DNA from: a virus
Reading direction: 5' to 3' (one strand)
DNA: 64,000 nt
Virus record (IMG/VR): IMGVR_UViG_3300016457_000282
Span: 86,431 to 150,430 of that record
A program made the translations under genes and the position numbers. Under the pieces are notes generated by a model. It had not been told where the DNA came from and made no database searches. It was given only the letters and a program-made list of their open reading frames with translations. Positions 8,247 through 16,313 of the stretch are shown one piece after another. Each line of letters starts with the position of its first letter. Position 1 is the stretch's first letter.

Positions 8247-9236
8247 TTACTCTCCTAAAATAGCTGCTAGTTCATCTACAATTTCTTTCATGTGTCTATT
8301 ACGATACAGGAACTTGACCTGATCGGGAAATCGAGTGAGAACTAGTCTGAAGTAACAAGCTCGAGCGTCCGGAGTCAACTTCTTAATTGTCACAAGTATG
8401 CGGTCTGTGGGCTTGTATGACGATAGAAAGGCTGCCGCGGCTACTTGATCTTTCAAATCAGCGTCAGTGAAATCTTTCGACAAAAGATCATTGAGAGACT
8501 GATTCAGAAAAGGCCAAGCATCTACTATTTTGGATCCAGCATCGATTCCTACTACACCTGGAGCCACTTCAATTGAGAATCCTGCCTTAAGTGCCTTATC
8601 TAAAGAAAACCAAGCTCGAGGCGATGGAAACTTCTGACTCGTTCCTGGATCAGGCGTATATAAGTAGTCTGTTCCATAAGAAGACAAGAATGTAATAATT
8701 CTATTATCAAGACCTTGAGAAATCGCATACTTTACGAAGTCTTCTAGAGTAGGAGTGTACCCGACGAAAAGGTCGAACCTATCCATAATAGGCGCCATTA
8801 TCTCAGAGGCGCTAGCTGACGCCAGACCAATATTTCCAGCTGCAACGAACCTGGTCGACTCTGGAACTGTATGTCCATGCAGTCTTCTGCACAATAGTAA
8901 CTCATATAAAGGGCTTTGATTGTATTCACGAACTAAATGAATGTCGTCGAAAAACAGAGCCGTGTTTTCCTTTTCTGGTAGCCAATCAGGCCGAGACCAA
9001 ACAGTCCTTCTCTCAACTAGCCAAGGAATGCCTTTAGCCTCACCTGGCTCCATTAAATAGAGTCGTACCTCAGTCGGTGTCAGTACAGCAAACGATTCTG
9101 AGACTTCACTTATAGCTTGGAAGAAAATTTCGCTCTTCCCAATACCTGGCGCCCCTGAGGCCAAAACAGATAAATTGTTTCGCAGACACTTTACTAGTAC
9201 TTCTTTTAACGCGTAACTTCCTTCGATTCTATACAT
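8247..9236 (-). CDS. MoxR-type AAA+ ATPase
   Basis: 329 aa, ATG behind AAGGAGG. Walker A is GAPGIGKS (28-35), Walker B is ALFFDD (93-98), followed by a sensor region with RFVAAGNIG and an arginine-containing IMDRFD. Length and order match MoxR AAA+ proteins. It is directly followed by the VWA/metallopeptidase gene, the classic MoxR-VWA pair, which supports a chaperone or activation role during infection. Confidence 0.88.
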   Translation of the reverse strand: MYRIEGSYALKEVLVKCLRNNLSVLASGAPGIGKSEIFFQAISEVSESFAVLTPTEVRLYLMEPGEAKGIPWLVERRTVWSRPDWLPEKENTALFFDDIHLVREYNQSPLYELLLCRRLHGHTVPESTRFVAAGNIGLASASASEIMAPIMDRFDLFVGYTPTLEDFVKYAISQGLDNRIITFLSSYGTDYLYTPDPGTSQKFPSPRAWFSLDKALKAGFSIEVAPGVVGIDAGSKIVDAWPFLNQSLNDLLSKDFTDADLKDQVAAAAFLSSYKPTDRILVTIKKLTPDARACYFRLVLTRFPDQVKFLYRNRHMKEIVDELAAILGE

Positions 9237-9252
9237 AATAGCACACTCCTCC

Positions 9253-9588
9253 TTAATCTTGTTTAACTATCGGTGTTTCACGTAACCAAGCAATTAGATC
9301 AGCTTCAGACGCAAACCAATAAAACTGGTCTCCAACTAACATTCTCTCTTGAATGAACCTGATCAACTCTTCTGGACTAGAAGCACCCATACTTTCACGG
9401 TCCATGCCTCTATCGAGATAGGCCGAAAACCAACTGTACGCTCGTTCTCTACCAGCAGCGTCGTAAGGTCCTTTGAGGATTCTGTAGGACGGCGAGTAGA
9501 AACAAACCCACAACAACACACCTTTGTTTTCTTCTAAAACAGTTCGTAACTTATCTAATGTAATAACCTCTGAACGAACTACTTGCAT
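9253..9588 (-). CDS. Unknown 111-aa protein
   Basis: Start chosen at ATG 9588 because AGGAGG lies 6 bases upstream; a longer TTG-type extension to 9606 has no signal. Aromatic-rich (VLLWVCFYSPSY, QFYWFASEADLIAWL). Ends 17 bp before the MoxR gene and may belong to that module. Not recognised. Confidence 0.7.
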   Translation of the reverse strand: MQVVRSEVITLDKLRTVLEENKGVLLWVCFYSPSYRILKGPYDAAGRERAYSWFSAYLDRGMDRESMGASSPEELIRFIQERMLVGDQFYWFASEADLIAWLRETPIVKQD

Positions 9589-9619
9589 CGCGAGCCTCCT
9601 GTACAAAAAGTTGTAGTTC

Positions 9620-9937
9620 TTAATAACTTCGACCGTATGTATTGTTTTTCACATCTGTAGTGTCGTACGCTAATCGTACTTCCCAACCTCGTTTGTCGTA
9701 TAGCTCAATTACTTTTCTGCAACATTCAACTAGAGTTCGACCAATACAGTAGAGAGTAGAAGGATCTAACCACAACAACTTACGATGAGGGTCAATCGCC
9801 ATGAAATACTCTTGATCGTACTTCCTTTCTTCATTGTACTCTACAGCACCGGTACCAATGTCGTCAACGTCAAGTAGTACTAGTTCTCCAGTCTCGATCA
9901 GATTATCAACTACACGACGAGCGGCGTCGGTTAACAT
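9620..9937 (-). CDS. Unknown 105-aa protein
   Basis: ATG start behind GAGAGGA. Contains a helical N-terminus (DAARRVVDNLIETGELVLL) and LLWLDPSTLYCIGRTLVECC. No family recognised. First gene of the transcript that leads into the MoxR/VWA pair. Confidence 0.65.
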   Translation of the reverse strand: MLTDAARRVVDNLIETGELVLLDVDDIGTGAVEYNEERKYDQEYFMAIDPHRKLLWLDPSTLYCIGRTLVECCRKVIELYDKRGWEVRLAYDTTDVKNNTYGRSY

Positions 9938-10037
9938 CGCTCCATCGAAAGTCCTCTCAACTTCCTAAATCCCTATAGGCTGAATTATTGCCATCGCCGA
10001 ACGAGTTCCCATATTCCTACTACCTTATTTACTAGGA

Positions 10038-10352
10038 CTATGAACAAGTAACATTTTTTCTAAAAAATTTTTCTAAAAAATAAAAAAAAGAGCACATAAC
10101 AAACGCACATTCTGTCAAAACCAACAAACTGTATACTACACATACAAATATCAGTAAATTCACTTTTTTGTCTAAACAACACAACAGTCCTACGGTATAA
10201 GCCAACAGCACTTTCACTACAATCAACAGTCTAGGTGAATTCTCTAACAACGGTCTCACAAGCGGATTAGCTTCCCCACATCCTAAGTACATAGTTAATA
10301 CTACATCGAGTACCTGAAGCAGCATTAACAACATTGTTAATTGCAAGTACAT
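10038..10352 (-). CDS. Small multi-pass membrane protein (DUF5658-like)
   Basis: About 104 aa from ATG 10352; longer non-ATG starts would run into the divergent plus-strand gene. Three hydrophobic segments. The motif LLQVLDVVLTMYLGCGEANPLVRPLLE matches the pattern of DUF5658-type proteins, where D and EANP are conserved between the first two helices. Function unknown. Followed by an A/T-homopolymer stretch at 10050-10090 within its 3' end. Confidence 0.6.
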   Translation of the reverse strand: MYLQLTMLLMLLQVLDVVLTMYLGCGEANPLVRPLLENSPRLLIVVKVLLAYTVGLLCCLDKKVNLLIFVCVVYSLLVLTECAFVMCSFFYFLEKFFRKNVTCS

Positions 10353-10408
10353 GTTGACAATCCGTTGATCAGCATCTATACTTAGGAAAAAACAAAAAGA
10401 GGTAAATA

Positions 10409-10570
10409 ATGGCACTAAGACAACCACCAAGACCGCGTGATGGTAGAGGCCGAGGTAGAGGCGTTTCGGGAGGACAACGACAAGGTCGTAATAGAGGTCC
10501 TTGTAAATTTGGAGGACCTGGTTTCGGAATGGGAGGCGGTCGCGGGAAAGGTGCTGGTAGAACTCGCTAG
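10409..10570 (+). CDS. Gly/Arg-rich small protein, plus strand
   Basis: 53 aa, ATG behind AAAGAGGTAAATA. Composition is almost entirely G, R, Q, P (RDGRGRGRGVSGGQRQGRNR, then GPCKFGGPGFGMGGGRGKG). RGG-like proteins often bind nucleic acid; the pattern also recalls the N-terminus of DUF5320 proteins. It is one of few plus-strand genes and overlaps the end of the 60-aa zinc-ribbon gene by 4 bp tail to tail. Confidence 0.6.
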   Translation: MALRQPPRPRDGRGRGRGVSGGQRQGRNRGPCKFGGPGFGMGGGRGKGAGRTR

Positions 10571-10749
10571 TCGTATTTACTCAACGACGCTGCACACTCT
10601 TCACAGTATTCGCCGATCCAAAACTCGTTCAATGCCTTAGAGTAGCTAAAGTCAGAGTAGTCACAAGACACTACCTCGAACTCTCTACAAGCGATCAGAG
10701 CAAGCTCTCTGCCGCACTTTCTACAACAAATTGTAATGTAGTCCTTCAC
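10567..10749 (-). CDS. Zinc-ribbon protein, 60 aa
   Basis: Two cysteine knuckles (CRKCGREL, EYCEECAA) separated by about 36 residues make a zinc-ribbon fold likely. Small phage proteins of this type are frequent; role unknown. Start is 9 bp downstream of the queD stop on the same strand. Confidence 0.7.
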   Translation of the reverse strand: MKDYITICCRKCGRELALIACREFEVVSCDYSDFSYSKALNEFWIGEYCEECAASLSKYD

Positions 10750-10758
10750 GACTTACTC

Positions 10759-11247
10759 CTAAAGTGTTTTGATTGAGGACAACTCCTCAGTCAAAGCATC
10801 TTCAGTGTTAACAGGCAGCATCAAGCTGTAAGCGCCCCAAGAACGCTCAGTTTCATACAGAGTCGTGCACAAAGACGCAATAGCCTCAAAAGTAGGCTGT
10901 GAGAGAGTATTCTTTAACGCAAAGTACATCTTAACGGTACTAAGATAGGTTAAGTATTCAACTGTAGGATCTATAGGTAGTATTACCGTTCCTTTTTTAT
11001 CAGTACTAGCATCACTTGTCAAGAACTTGTGATCGAAAAAGTCCTCAACTTCTCTTTTGAGGAGTTGTTTTAACACTGAAAAATCAACGAGCATTCCTCT
11101 AAATTCGTGCGGCTCTTGAGTAGTTGTAATCGAAAATTCACCTTTGTACGTGTGTCCATGAACTCGAGAACACGGATGTCCTTCTGGTACAGTCTCGCTC
11201 AATCGATGAGCGGCATTAAACGAGAACTTTCTTGCGATTGTTAACAT
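10759..11247 (-). CDS. queD: 6-carboxytetrahydropterin synthase (QueD)
   Basis: 162 aa from ATG 11247, six bases after AGGAGG. Family signatures are complete: FSFNAAHRL with a zinc histidine, HPCSRVHGHTY with the catalytic Cys and the two zinc histidines, and GMLVDFSVLK followed by DFFDHKFL. QueD converts 7,8-dihydroneopterin triphosphate to 6-carboxytetrahydropterin on the way to preQ0, used for queuosine and, in phages, for 7-deazaguanine DNA. No QueC, QueE, FolE or recognised DpdA is visible in the window. Confidence 0.9.
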   Translation of the reverse strand: MLTIARKFSFNAAHRLSETVPEGHPCSRVHGHTYKGEFSITTTQEPHEFRGMLVDFSVLKQLLKREVEDFFDHKFLTSDASTDKKGTVILPIDPTVEYLTYLSTVKMYFALKNTLSQPTFEAIASLCTTLYETERSWGAYSLMLPVNTEDALTEELSSIKTL

Positions 11248-11248
11248 G

Positions 11249-11626
11249 TCATACCTCCTGATCAATATTTTCGCCTACTAAGATCCTTACATTAGGATCG
11301 CCGTTCCAGCGATAAGGAATGTGATAAGCATCGAGTTTTTCGCATAATTTCTTTCCTACTTCTTTAGTTGACAATCCTATTGTACCATATTTTTGAGTAA
11401 CACAAGGTCCATAAGCAATGTACATTCGACTATGATTTCTAAGACTCTCCTCATCTTGCCGAGTCCAAAAGATAGCTCCTTTAACTTCCTTTCCTTTCTC
11501 ATAAAGTTTTTCAGCTCTACAAGCAAGCTCTGATCCTGCGCAATTTCGACAACACATAAAATTGGCTCGAGCGAGGAATCCTTCTTTACGCAACTCTTTG
11601 AAAACTTCGATCAAACGACTTCTCAT
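11249..11626 (-). CDS. DUF6891-like protein
   Basis: 125 aa. The segment LRKEGFLARANFMCCRNCAG followed by YGPCVTQKYG and a C-terminal PYRWNGDPNVRI resembles the DUF6891 pattern (helix, CCxxC motif, then a strand-rich end). Role unknown. It ends one base before the queD start region, so the two are cotranscribed. Confidence 0.65.
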   Translation of the reverse strand: MRSRLIEVFKELRKEGFLARANFMCCRNCAGSELACRAEKLYEKGKEVKGAIFWTRQDEESLRNHSRMYIAYGPCVTQKYGTIGLSTKEVGKKLCEKLDAYHIPYRWNGDPNVRILVGENIDQEV

Positions 11627-11690
11627 ACTTCTATCTCCTTTTTCTACAAGTTACTAATCTTCTTACACAACTCTTGAAATTGACTTTGGG

Positions 11691-11855
11691 TCAACAAAAT
11701 CCCGCATAGTCCAAATTAACGTAGTCAAAGGCTTTAGTTTGTGCGTCGTTGAAACTCTTAGCGGTAATCTCAAACACATCAACTCTGTGATTGTCACCAG
11801 GTAGGTAACGAATCACAACATAGACTTCTTCTTTTCTCTTAAACTCAGTCATCAT
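11691..11855 (-). CDS. Unknown 54-aa protein
   Basis: ATG at 11855 behind AAGGAGTAA. Reads MMTEFKRKEEVYVVIRYLPG then NHRVDVFEITAKSFNDAQTK and ends DYAGFC. A short beta-alpha-beta-like protein. Its start directly follows the stop of the membrane peptide upstream, which suggests coupling. Not recognised. Confidence 0.65.
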   Translation of the reverse strand: MMTEFKRKEEVYVVIRYLPGDNHRVDVFEITAKSFNDAQTKAFDYVNLDYAGFC

Positions 11856-11990
11856 TTACTCCTTTACTAAGTACTTAACAGTTACACATAAAATCAATAA
11901 ACCTATAAAGTTCGCTACAGGAAACCATGAACCATCACTACTAATCAAACATATACTACCGCCAAATATTAATCCTTTTAGGAAGTTCAT
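11856..11990 (-). CDS. 44-aa membrane peptide
   Basis: ATG behind AAGGAGTG. Two hydrophobic stretches (FLKGLIFGGSICLI and FPVANFIGLLILCVTV) make it a likely small membrane protein. Its stop abuts the next start. Function unknown; small phage membrane peptides can affect host physiology or lysis. Confidence 0.65.
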   Translation of the reverse strand: MNFLKGLIFGGSICLISSDGSWFPVANFIGLLILCVTVKYLVKE

Positions 11991-12004
11991 AATACACTCC
12001 TTTC

Positions 12005-12634
12005 TTAACACCAATCCTTACGTAATTCTTCGTACTCACGATGTAAAATTTGTAGAATCTGTTTTGGTCCTTTAGACGGAACTTTCTTTTGCCAGTACAA
12101 GTACATATCGCAACTAAACTTCTTTACGAGATACCTTCCATTTCTTGTAACATAATTGGATATGTACAACTCATTTCCAGTCTCTTCAGACACAATTGAA
12201 AGATAGTAGTGAACATACTTTCTGCCAAATGCCAGCACGGGGTCTGAGCGACGGAATATAAGTCCAGGAATGACAGAAGGTTTAGTAACAGGCGACTGTT
12301 TGATACGCTCGTATTTTGCTTTAGCTTCACGACGTTTTTCTTCCTCAAGCTTCTTTCGTTTTTCTTCTTCGGCTCTGAGGTAAGCATCGATTTCCTGAAT
12401 GTCTTTTGTTATTACTTCTTCTACTTTCTCAGGACACTTGAGAACGTAATCACTAATACTGGCTCCTGTGCTGCTCGAAGAGAAGTAAGAAGTAACAATA
12501 GACAAGTCGTCTGAGACGTAACGCAGAACAGGCTTGTCTTGATGTTCTATTTTCACTAGAGCTAATGAGAGATCAACTACTTTCTTGTCTAACCATACCT
12601 TCGCCGCAATTACAGAACCTTGTCTTAGTTGCAT
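12005..12634 (-). CDS. Coiled-coil protein of unknown function
   Basis: 209 aa, ATG behind AGGAGACTGGAT. Residues about 85-112 form a strongly charged coiled coil (EEEKRKKLEEEKRREAKAKY) between two beta-rich parts. No catalytic motif seen. It follows the 121-aa gene by 12 bp, same operon. Confidence 0.7.
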   Translation of the reverse strand: MQLRQGSVIAAKVWLDKKVVDLSLALVKIEHQDKPVLRYVSDDLSIVTSYFSSSSTGASISDYVLKCPEKVEEVITKDIQEIDAYLRAEEEKRKKLEEEKRREAKAKYERIKQSPVTKPSVIPGLIFRRSDPVLAFGRKYVHYYLSIVSEETGNELYISNYVTRNGRYLVKKFSCDMYLYWQKKVPSKGPKQILQILHREYEELRKDWC

Positions 12635-12646
12635 ATCCAGTCTCCT

Positions 12647-13012
12647 TTACTCAATTTTTACTTCAGGATAAAGTACTACTTTCTGTGTCAATTCCCGTAA
12701 GTGAGCGTTGCCGTCTACAAACCGAATTTCGTACTCGTAGTCTGTACAGCCGAGTTCTTCTTCTAATGGCACTAAGTACACATTACCTGACTCTCCTTTC
12801 TTCAAATACCAAACAAGCTGAGCCGCAAGGTCTGTCATTCCGTTGTAGACATTTGTCGCTCCTACAGGAATTCCGTTAACATAGCGACGTACTTTTAGAA
12901 ACTCTTGTAGCTGCTTTCCTACACCGCTCAAATATCCATCAAACAGTATGTAGATTAAACAGATAGGACGGTCGTCTTCATCGTATACAGTAACAGTAGC
13001 TTGTGTTCCCAT
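12647..13012 (-). CDS. Conserved small viral/prokaryotic protein
   Basis: 121 aa, ATG behind AGAGGAGG. Pattern GYLSGVGKQLQEFL, VNGI, NGMTDLAAQLVWYLK, GNVYLVPL, YEYEIRF is one seen in a widespread hypothetical protein of phages and mobile elements. Function not known. It is the gene directly downstream of the reverse transcriptase. Confidence 0.75.
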   Translation of the reverse strand: MGTQATVTVYDEDDRPICLIYILFDGYLSGVGKQLQEFLKVRRYVNGIPVGATNVYNGMTDLAAQLVWYLKKGESGNVYLVPLEEELGCTDYEYEIRFVDGNAHLRELTQKVVLYPEVKIE

Positions 13013-13035
13013 ATTTTACCTCCTCTTAATTTAGT

Positions 13036-13127
13036 AGTTCCGGCTGAGACCTTGTACCTTTACGACTGCGAAGTGACTAAGTAGCAAGTGAGCGTAACAC
13101 TCACTATGAGATAGGTCCTATAGCCGG
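13036..13127 (-). ncRNA. Structured region at the 3' end of the RT gene
   Basis: On the minus strand an outer imperfect stem CCGGCT..GGACC / GGTCTCAGCCGG encloses a perfect-type hairpin at 13088-13104 (GTGAGCG-TAA-CACTCAC on the plus strand). The same apical sequence GCGTAACAC occurs in a hairpin upstream of the RT (14350-14366) with a different, compensating stem. It overlaps the last RT codons and stop. It could be a terminator-like fold or part of the RT element. Confidence 0.4.
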
Positions 13128-14066
13128 AACCGTTTCACTTCGGTACACCATATTTAACCAACCTTTGATACCGTTGATTTTATGTTTACTTAATGAGATC
13201 TTACCTGTCTTATTGTTGTGAAGCATAGCTCGGTACAATCTTCTAACCTTACGCGATATCGTAACTTTGTCAGAATGAACTACACAACCCAAAACTCGTA
13301 GCTTGCCTCTTCCGACTCTTAACTTAGAAGGATGAAGCTCAAGACTGATTTTGTTTAGGTAACGGTTAATGACCTGACTCGTTTTTGAGATGGAGATTTT
13401 AGCGTCTTTAGGAAAGGACACTAGTATATCATCTGCGTAACGAGTGTATACACCGTGTAGTCTCGCAATTACTTCTGCAATTACTAAATCAGTCTGAGAA
13501 AGCACGATATTGAACAACCGGCCCGAAGTAGGAGCTCCTTGAGGTAAACCTTTAAAGTAACAATCTCTTATCAACATTTGTCTAACAGAAAGCGGCACAT
13601 CGTGCTTTACCAGTACTGAGTCGAGAACTTTTTTTCTGATCGAAGGATAAGCATCCTTTATGTCCAGTCTTAGGAACAAGTAGTTACCTACATGCTTTTC
13701 AAGAGCATCTCGTAAAGATCTGCGTTTCTCGAACGCATAAGCGTGCGTCACTTTAGGAACCAAAATGTAGGTTAGCTTTAACCACGCTCGCTGTCTCTCC
13801 TTGAGTTGATCTGAAGGAATGTACAGAGTTCTAAAACCACCAGACCTTTTAGGGATCCTAACAGGAGTATACTCAACTTTAACGTCTTCGCTTAACACAT
13901 TATGGTACTGTTCATACCAATCTCTCAAAGCGTGCTTACGCACTCCTAACCAAAAAGCAGAAGTGCCTTTCTCTACCAACTGTGAGTAAACAAAAGCAAA
14001 GGAAGGAGACATCTCAACTTCTTCAACATCGTTAAAGATCGACAACAGTTCGTCCAAGCTGAACAT
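13104..14066 (-). CDS. Reverse transcriptase, retron-like
   Basis: 320 aa, ATG behind AGAGGAATAGT. RT motifs in order: RT1 IPKRSGGFRTLYIPS (71-85), RT3 LRLDIKDAYPS (Asp135), RT4 GLPQGAPTSG (173-182), RT5 YTRYADDILVS (YADD 210-213), RT7 VLGCVVHSDKVTISRK, and an end with KINGIKGWLN like the terminal helix of retron RTs. No maturase or endonuclease domain. QGAPTS and YADD separate it from diversity-generating RTs. Retrons are anti-phage systems with an RNA template just upstream, and a structured region lies there. The subtype needs a phylogeny. Confidence 0.88.
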   Translation of the reverse strand: MFSLDELLSIFNDVEEVEMSPSFAFVYSQLVEKGTSAFWLGVRKHALRDWYEQYHNVLSEDVKVEYTPVRIPKRSGGFRTLYIPSDQLKERQRAWLKLTYILVPKVTHAYAFEKRRSLRDALEKHVGNYLFLRLDIKDAYPSIRKKVLDSVLVKHDVPLSVRQMLIRDCYFKGLPQGAPTSGRLFNIVLSQTDLVIAEVIARLHGVYTRYADDILVSFPKDAKISISKTSQVINRYLNKISLELHPSKLRVGRGKLRVLGCVVHSDKVTISRKVRRLYRAMLHNNKTGKISLSKHKINGIKGWLNMVYRSETVPAIGPIS

Positions 14067-14202
14067 ACTATTCCTCTTTAATAGGCGTTATATGGTTTAT
14101 AGTTAGAGTGAGACAGTCCAACCAGTCGTGAGGGTTTACAACCAAACTAAGAGTACCTATGAAGAACTCGGCGAACTCTCGTCTTTTTCTCTTCTGAAAG
14201 TT

Positions 14203-14388
14203 CTTTTCACAATTTGAGAGTACAAACTTAAAGGATTCACGACAGCGACCTCTTTTGTGAAAGTTGGAGAGGTTCTATCTTGCGCAGCTTTGCCGAGACG
14301 AAGCGAGGCGAACCTGCTCAAGACTACGCACAATGGTAAGTAAATTAGTCTTGGCGTAACACCAAGCTCGCGCTTCAACCTCTCCTTA
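14203..14388 (-). ncRNA. Candidate RT-associated ncRNA (msr/msd-like)
   Basis: Upstream of the RT, arms 14266-14274 and 14377-14385 (GGAGAGGTT/AACCTCTCC, extended by GTT/AAC across a bulge) close a domain with at least two hairpins: 14350-14366 (CTTGGCG-TAA-CACCAAG) and a GC-rich one around 14284-14318. A further pair, TTCACAA/TTGTGAA (about 14207-14213 with 14253-14259), lies on the RT side. A 90-codon frame across it is not protein-like. The arrangement resembles retron a1/a2 repeats, but the branching G and exact ends are unproven. Confidence 0.5.
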
Positions 14389-14469
14389 ACACTAACGGAG
14401 AAACAAATATTACAGCTTTCTAATAACATAATGAATCACTAATAGCAACTTCAATGCCTGTCTGATCTG

Positions 14470-14655
14470 TTAGAATTGTTTCTGTACAATTCCTTCTTCC
14501 TCAGTTAGAGGTACAAGTGTAATTTGGTATTGTTTCACCTTAGCAGCTCCTTTTGTAAGATAAATCGTACCTACTATCTCTTCTCCTTCCACTAAGTATC
14601 TATGATATCGTTTTGAGTCTCGATCGTACACTATCTTACCTACTATTTTTTCCAT
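14470..14655 (-). CDS. Unknown 61-aa protein
   Basis: ATG behind AAAGGAGGCTATC. Beta-rich small protein (KIVGKIVYDRDSKRYHRYLV, then EEIVGTIYLTKGAAKV). Sits between the RT-associated RNA region and the decayed AT-hook gene. Not recognised. Confidence 0.65.
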   Translation of the reverse strand: MEKIVGKIVYDRDSKRYHRYLVEGEEIVGTIYLTKGAAKVKQYQITLVPLTEEEGIVQKQF

Positions 14656-14673
14656 GATAGCCTCCTTTCTACA

Positions 14674-15144
14674 TTAATCTATCAATCTCGCTAAATCATT
14701 CAAATCTCCTTGAGGAATCTCTCTAGGATTTCCAAGAGAGTCGTTCCAATAGTACAGATTGACGAGTACTTCTCTTCTAATTCAAACAACTTCAACTCAT
14801 ACTCGGTTTGGACTTTAGGATCTCTAACTAACTCAGATTTCTTTCTCCTCAGTCGTCCTCTCTTAACTTCACTCTTTGCTGTCAACAACAAATCTGTCAG
14901 TGCACTATTCTTCTTTATCTTCTCTCTTTTTTCTGATTACTTTCTGCTGACCACTCTGTCATCCGCGCTGATAGAGAACGATAAGGTAACCATTCCCATT
15001 CATACCGAGTCAACTTCGTACTTAGTAAAGCTTTAGGTTTACTAGCTTTGTTAGTACTAATATACGAAGTATACCTCTTTCCTTTCTTTTTCTCTGTTGC
15101 TCTCGCTTCACTTTTTCTAACAAATCCTTTAACTCGCTCAGCAT
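14674..15144 (-). pseudogene. Decayed paralog of the AT-hook protein at 19750-20244
   Basis: Three frames together align end to end with the intact 19750-20244 protein: an N-terminal part ELKDLLEKVKREQQRKRK from ATG 15144, then ASKPKALL-STKL-YEWEWLPY in a second frame, SEVKRGRLRRKKSELVRDPK in a third, and YYWNDSLGNPREIP and LNDLARLID in a further frame to a stop at 14674. At least three indels separate the pieces, so it is a genuine pseudogene. An 80-bp A/T-homopolymer tract lies just upstream (15153-15190). Confidence 0.85.
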
Positions 15145-15234
15145 AGTACTTCGAAAAAAAAATTAAAAAATTTTTAAAAATTAAAAAAATGTTACTTTAC
15201 AGTTAGTCATATTTTGCGAGAAAATCTGTTCAGC

Positions 15235-15645
15235 TCACACTAATTCATAACCCTGAACCATTAAGTTAACTTGTTTGTCACTTAATTGATCCGACCAGTG
15301 CTCCATTGTCAACTGATTCGCTCGACAGATTTCCACAAACTTGCGCAACTTAGTACGATCACTAACCTCAGAAAAGTTACTCTTTACATACTCTCTTGCT
15401 TTAGAGAAAATAACAGTAGCTGAAGGAACTTTTCGATTGCCTTGTACTTTACCTTCCAAATTGAACCAACAACCACATACTAAACAATGTGACCAATTAT
15501 CAACTTTAAAAGGTCGTATCTGCCATCGCCACTTTTCCGCAGATAGTACATCTTTAAATTGGCAATTAAGCAACTCATGTGCTCCGCAATTCGGACATAC
15601 AATACAACCACACTTACCTGATCCTGCATGTACTTTAACAATCAT
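15235..15645 (-). CDS. Zinc-binding protein of unknown function
   Basis: 136 aa. Two pairs of CxxC-type knuckles (CGCIVCPNCGAH and HCLVCGCWF) in the first half suggest a zinc ribbon; the second half is helical and basic. No family recognised. Probably shares a transcript with the 114-aa gene 27 bp upstream. Confidence 0.7.
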   Translation of the reverse strand: MIVKVHAGSGKCGCIVCPNCGAHELLNCQFKDVLSAEKWRWQIRPFKVDNWSHCLVCGCWFNLEGKVQGNRKVPSATVIFSKAREYVKSNFSEVSDRTKLRKFVEICRANQLTMEHWSDQLSDKQVNLMVQGYELV

Positions 15646-15671
15646 AATTACTAACCCTTCTAACTTAACTG

Positions 15672-16016
15672 TTACTCAAACATAAGTGAAAGTTCGTACA
15701 CATGAAACTCGTCTTCACTCTTCATTCTCGCAAGAAGCGCACACGAAGTACTATCATCCAATTCAGTCTCCTCACGTAAACCTAACTTAACAAGCATTCT
15801 CAACGGTACAATCAACAACTCAATCTCTCCAGTCAGAGAAGGAATGCAACAAAACGAACTTTCCTCTAGTTGCTTCAACGTGCACAGATCTACAACGCCC
15901 AGTTCCTCAATTGCACACAAACCTTGTCCTTCTACTGTTACCAAAATCTCCTTAGCTTCAACTTCTGTTACATCTCGATCTGAACCTTCGCCGAATCGGC
16001 GTAGACCTATTAACAT
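15672..16016 (-). CDS. Unknown 114-aa acidic protein
   Basis: ATG behind AAGAGGCGA. Rich in Glu and Leu (IELLIVPLRMLVKLGLREET); not recognised. It is the first minus-strand gene leaving the iteron/ParB control region, so its promoter probably overlaps the iterons at 16142-16313. Confidence 0.65.
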   Translation of the reverse strand: MLIGLRRFGEGSDRDVTEVEAKEILVTVEGQGLCAIEELGVVDLCTLKQLEESSFCCIPSLTGEIELLIVPLRMLVKLGLREETELDDSTSCALLARMKSEDEFHVYELSLMFE

Positions 16017-16141
16017 GATATATCGCCTCTTTTCTTGTTCTAACTAATCTCTCTTATGATTTACTTTTTTAAATACAGAGTACTAGGTTCGTTTTCGTTT
16101 TTTCAAAATTAAGAGTATCGGATTCACTCTTCAAATTTTTA

Positions 16142-16313
16142 AATGAGAGAGTACTAAAAGTCATTCTCCGATTTTAAATGAGAGAGTACTAAAAGTCATT
16201 CTCCGATTTTTATAAATGAGAGTGTACTAAAGTCATTCTCCTCTTTTAATGAGAGTGTACTAAAGTCATTCTCCTCTTTTAATGAGAGTGTACTAAAAGT
16301 CATTCTCCGATTT
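16142..16313. repeat. Five tandem iterons next to parB-like gene
   Basis: Units begin at 16142, 16177, 16215, 16248 and 16281, with periods of 35, 38, 33 and 33 bp. Consensus AATGAGAGWGTACTAAAAGT followed by CATTCTCCKMTTTT. Each unit is an imperfect palindrome (GAGARTG-TACT / AGTCATTCTC). A degenerate hairpin AAGAGTATCGGATTCACTCTT lies just before. Such arrays serve as replication-initiator sites, partition centromeres or multi-site operators between divergent genes; here they separate the minus-strand 114-aa gene from the plus-strand ParB-like gene. Confidence 0.85.

Noticed and set aside
13104-14066. Diversity-generating retroelement
   Set aside because: RT motif 4 is QGAPTS and motif 5 YADD, unlike DGR RTs; no template/variable repeat pair or Avd gene was seen. 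The Tyr/Cys/Trp-rich tail proteins at 52.9-54.9 kb have no matching template near the RT.
14157-14429. 90-codon minus-strand frame upstream of the RT
   Set aside because: Overlaps the strongly paired RNA region, lacks a ribosome binding site and ends in low-complexity Ser; better explained as part of an RNA.
16142-16313. CRISPR array
   Set aside because: Repeat units are contiguous with 33-38-bp period and no unique spacers; they are iterons.
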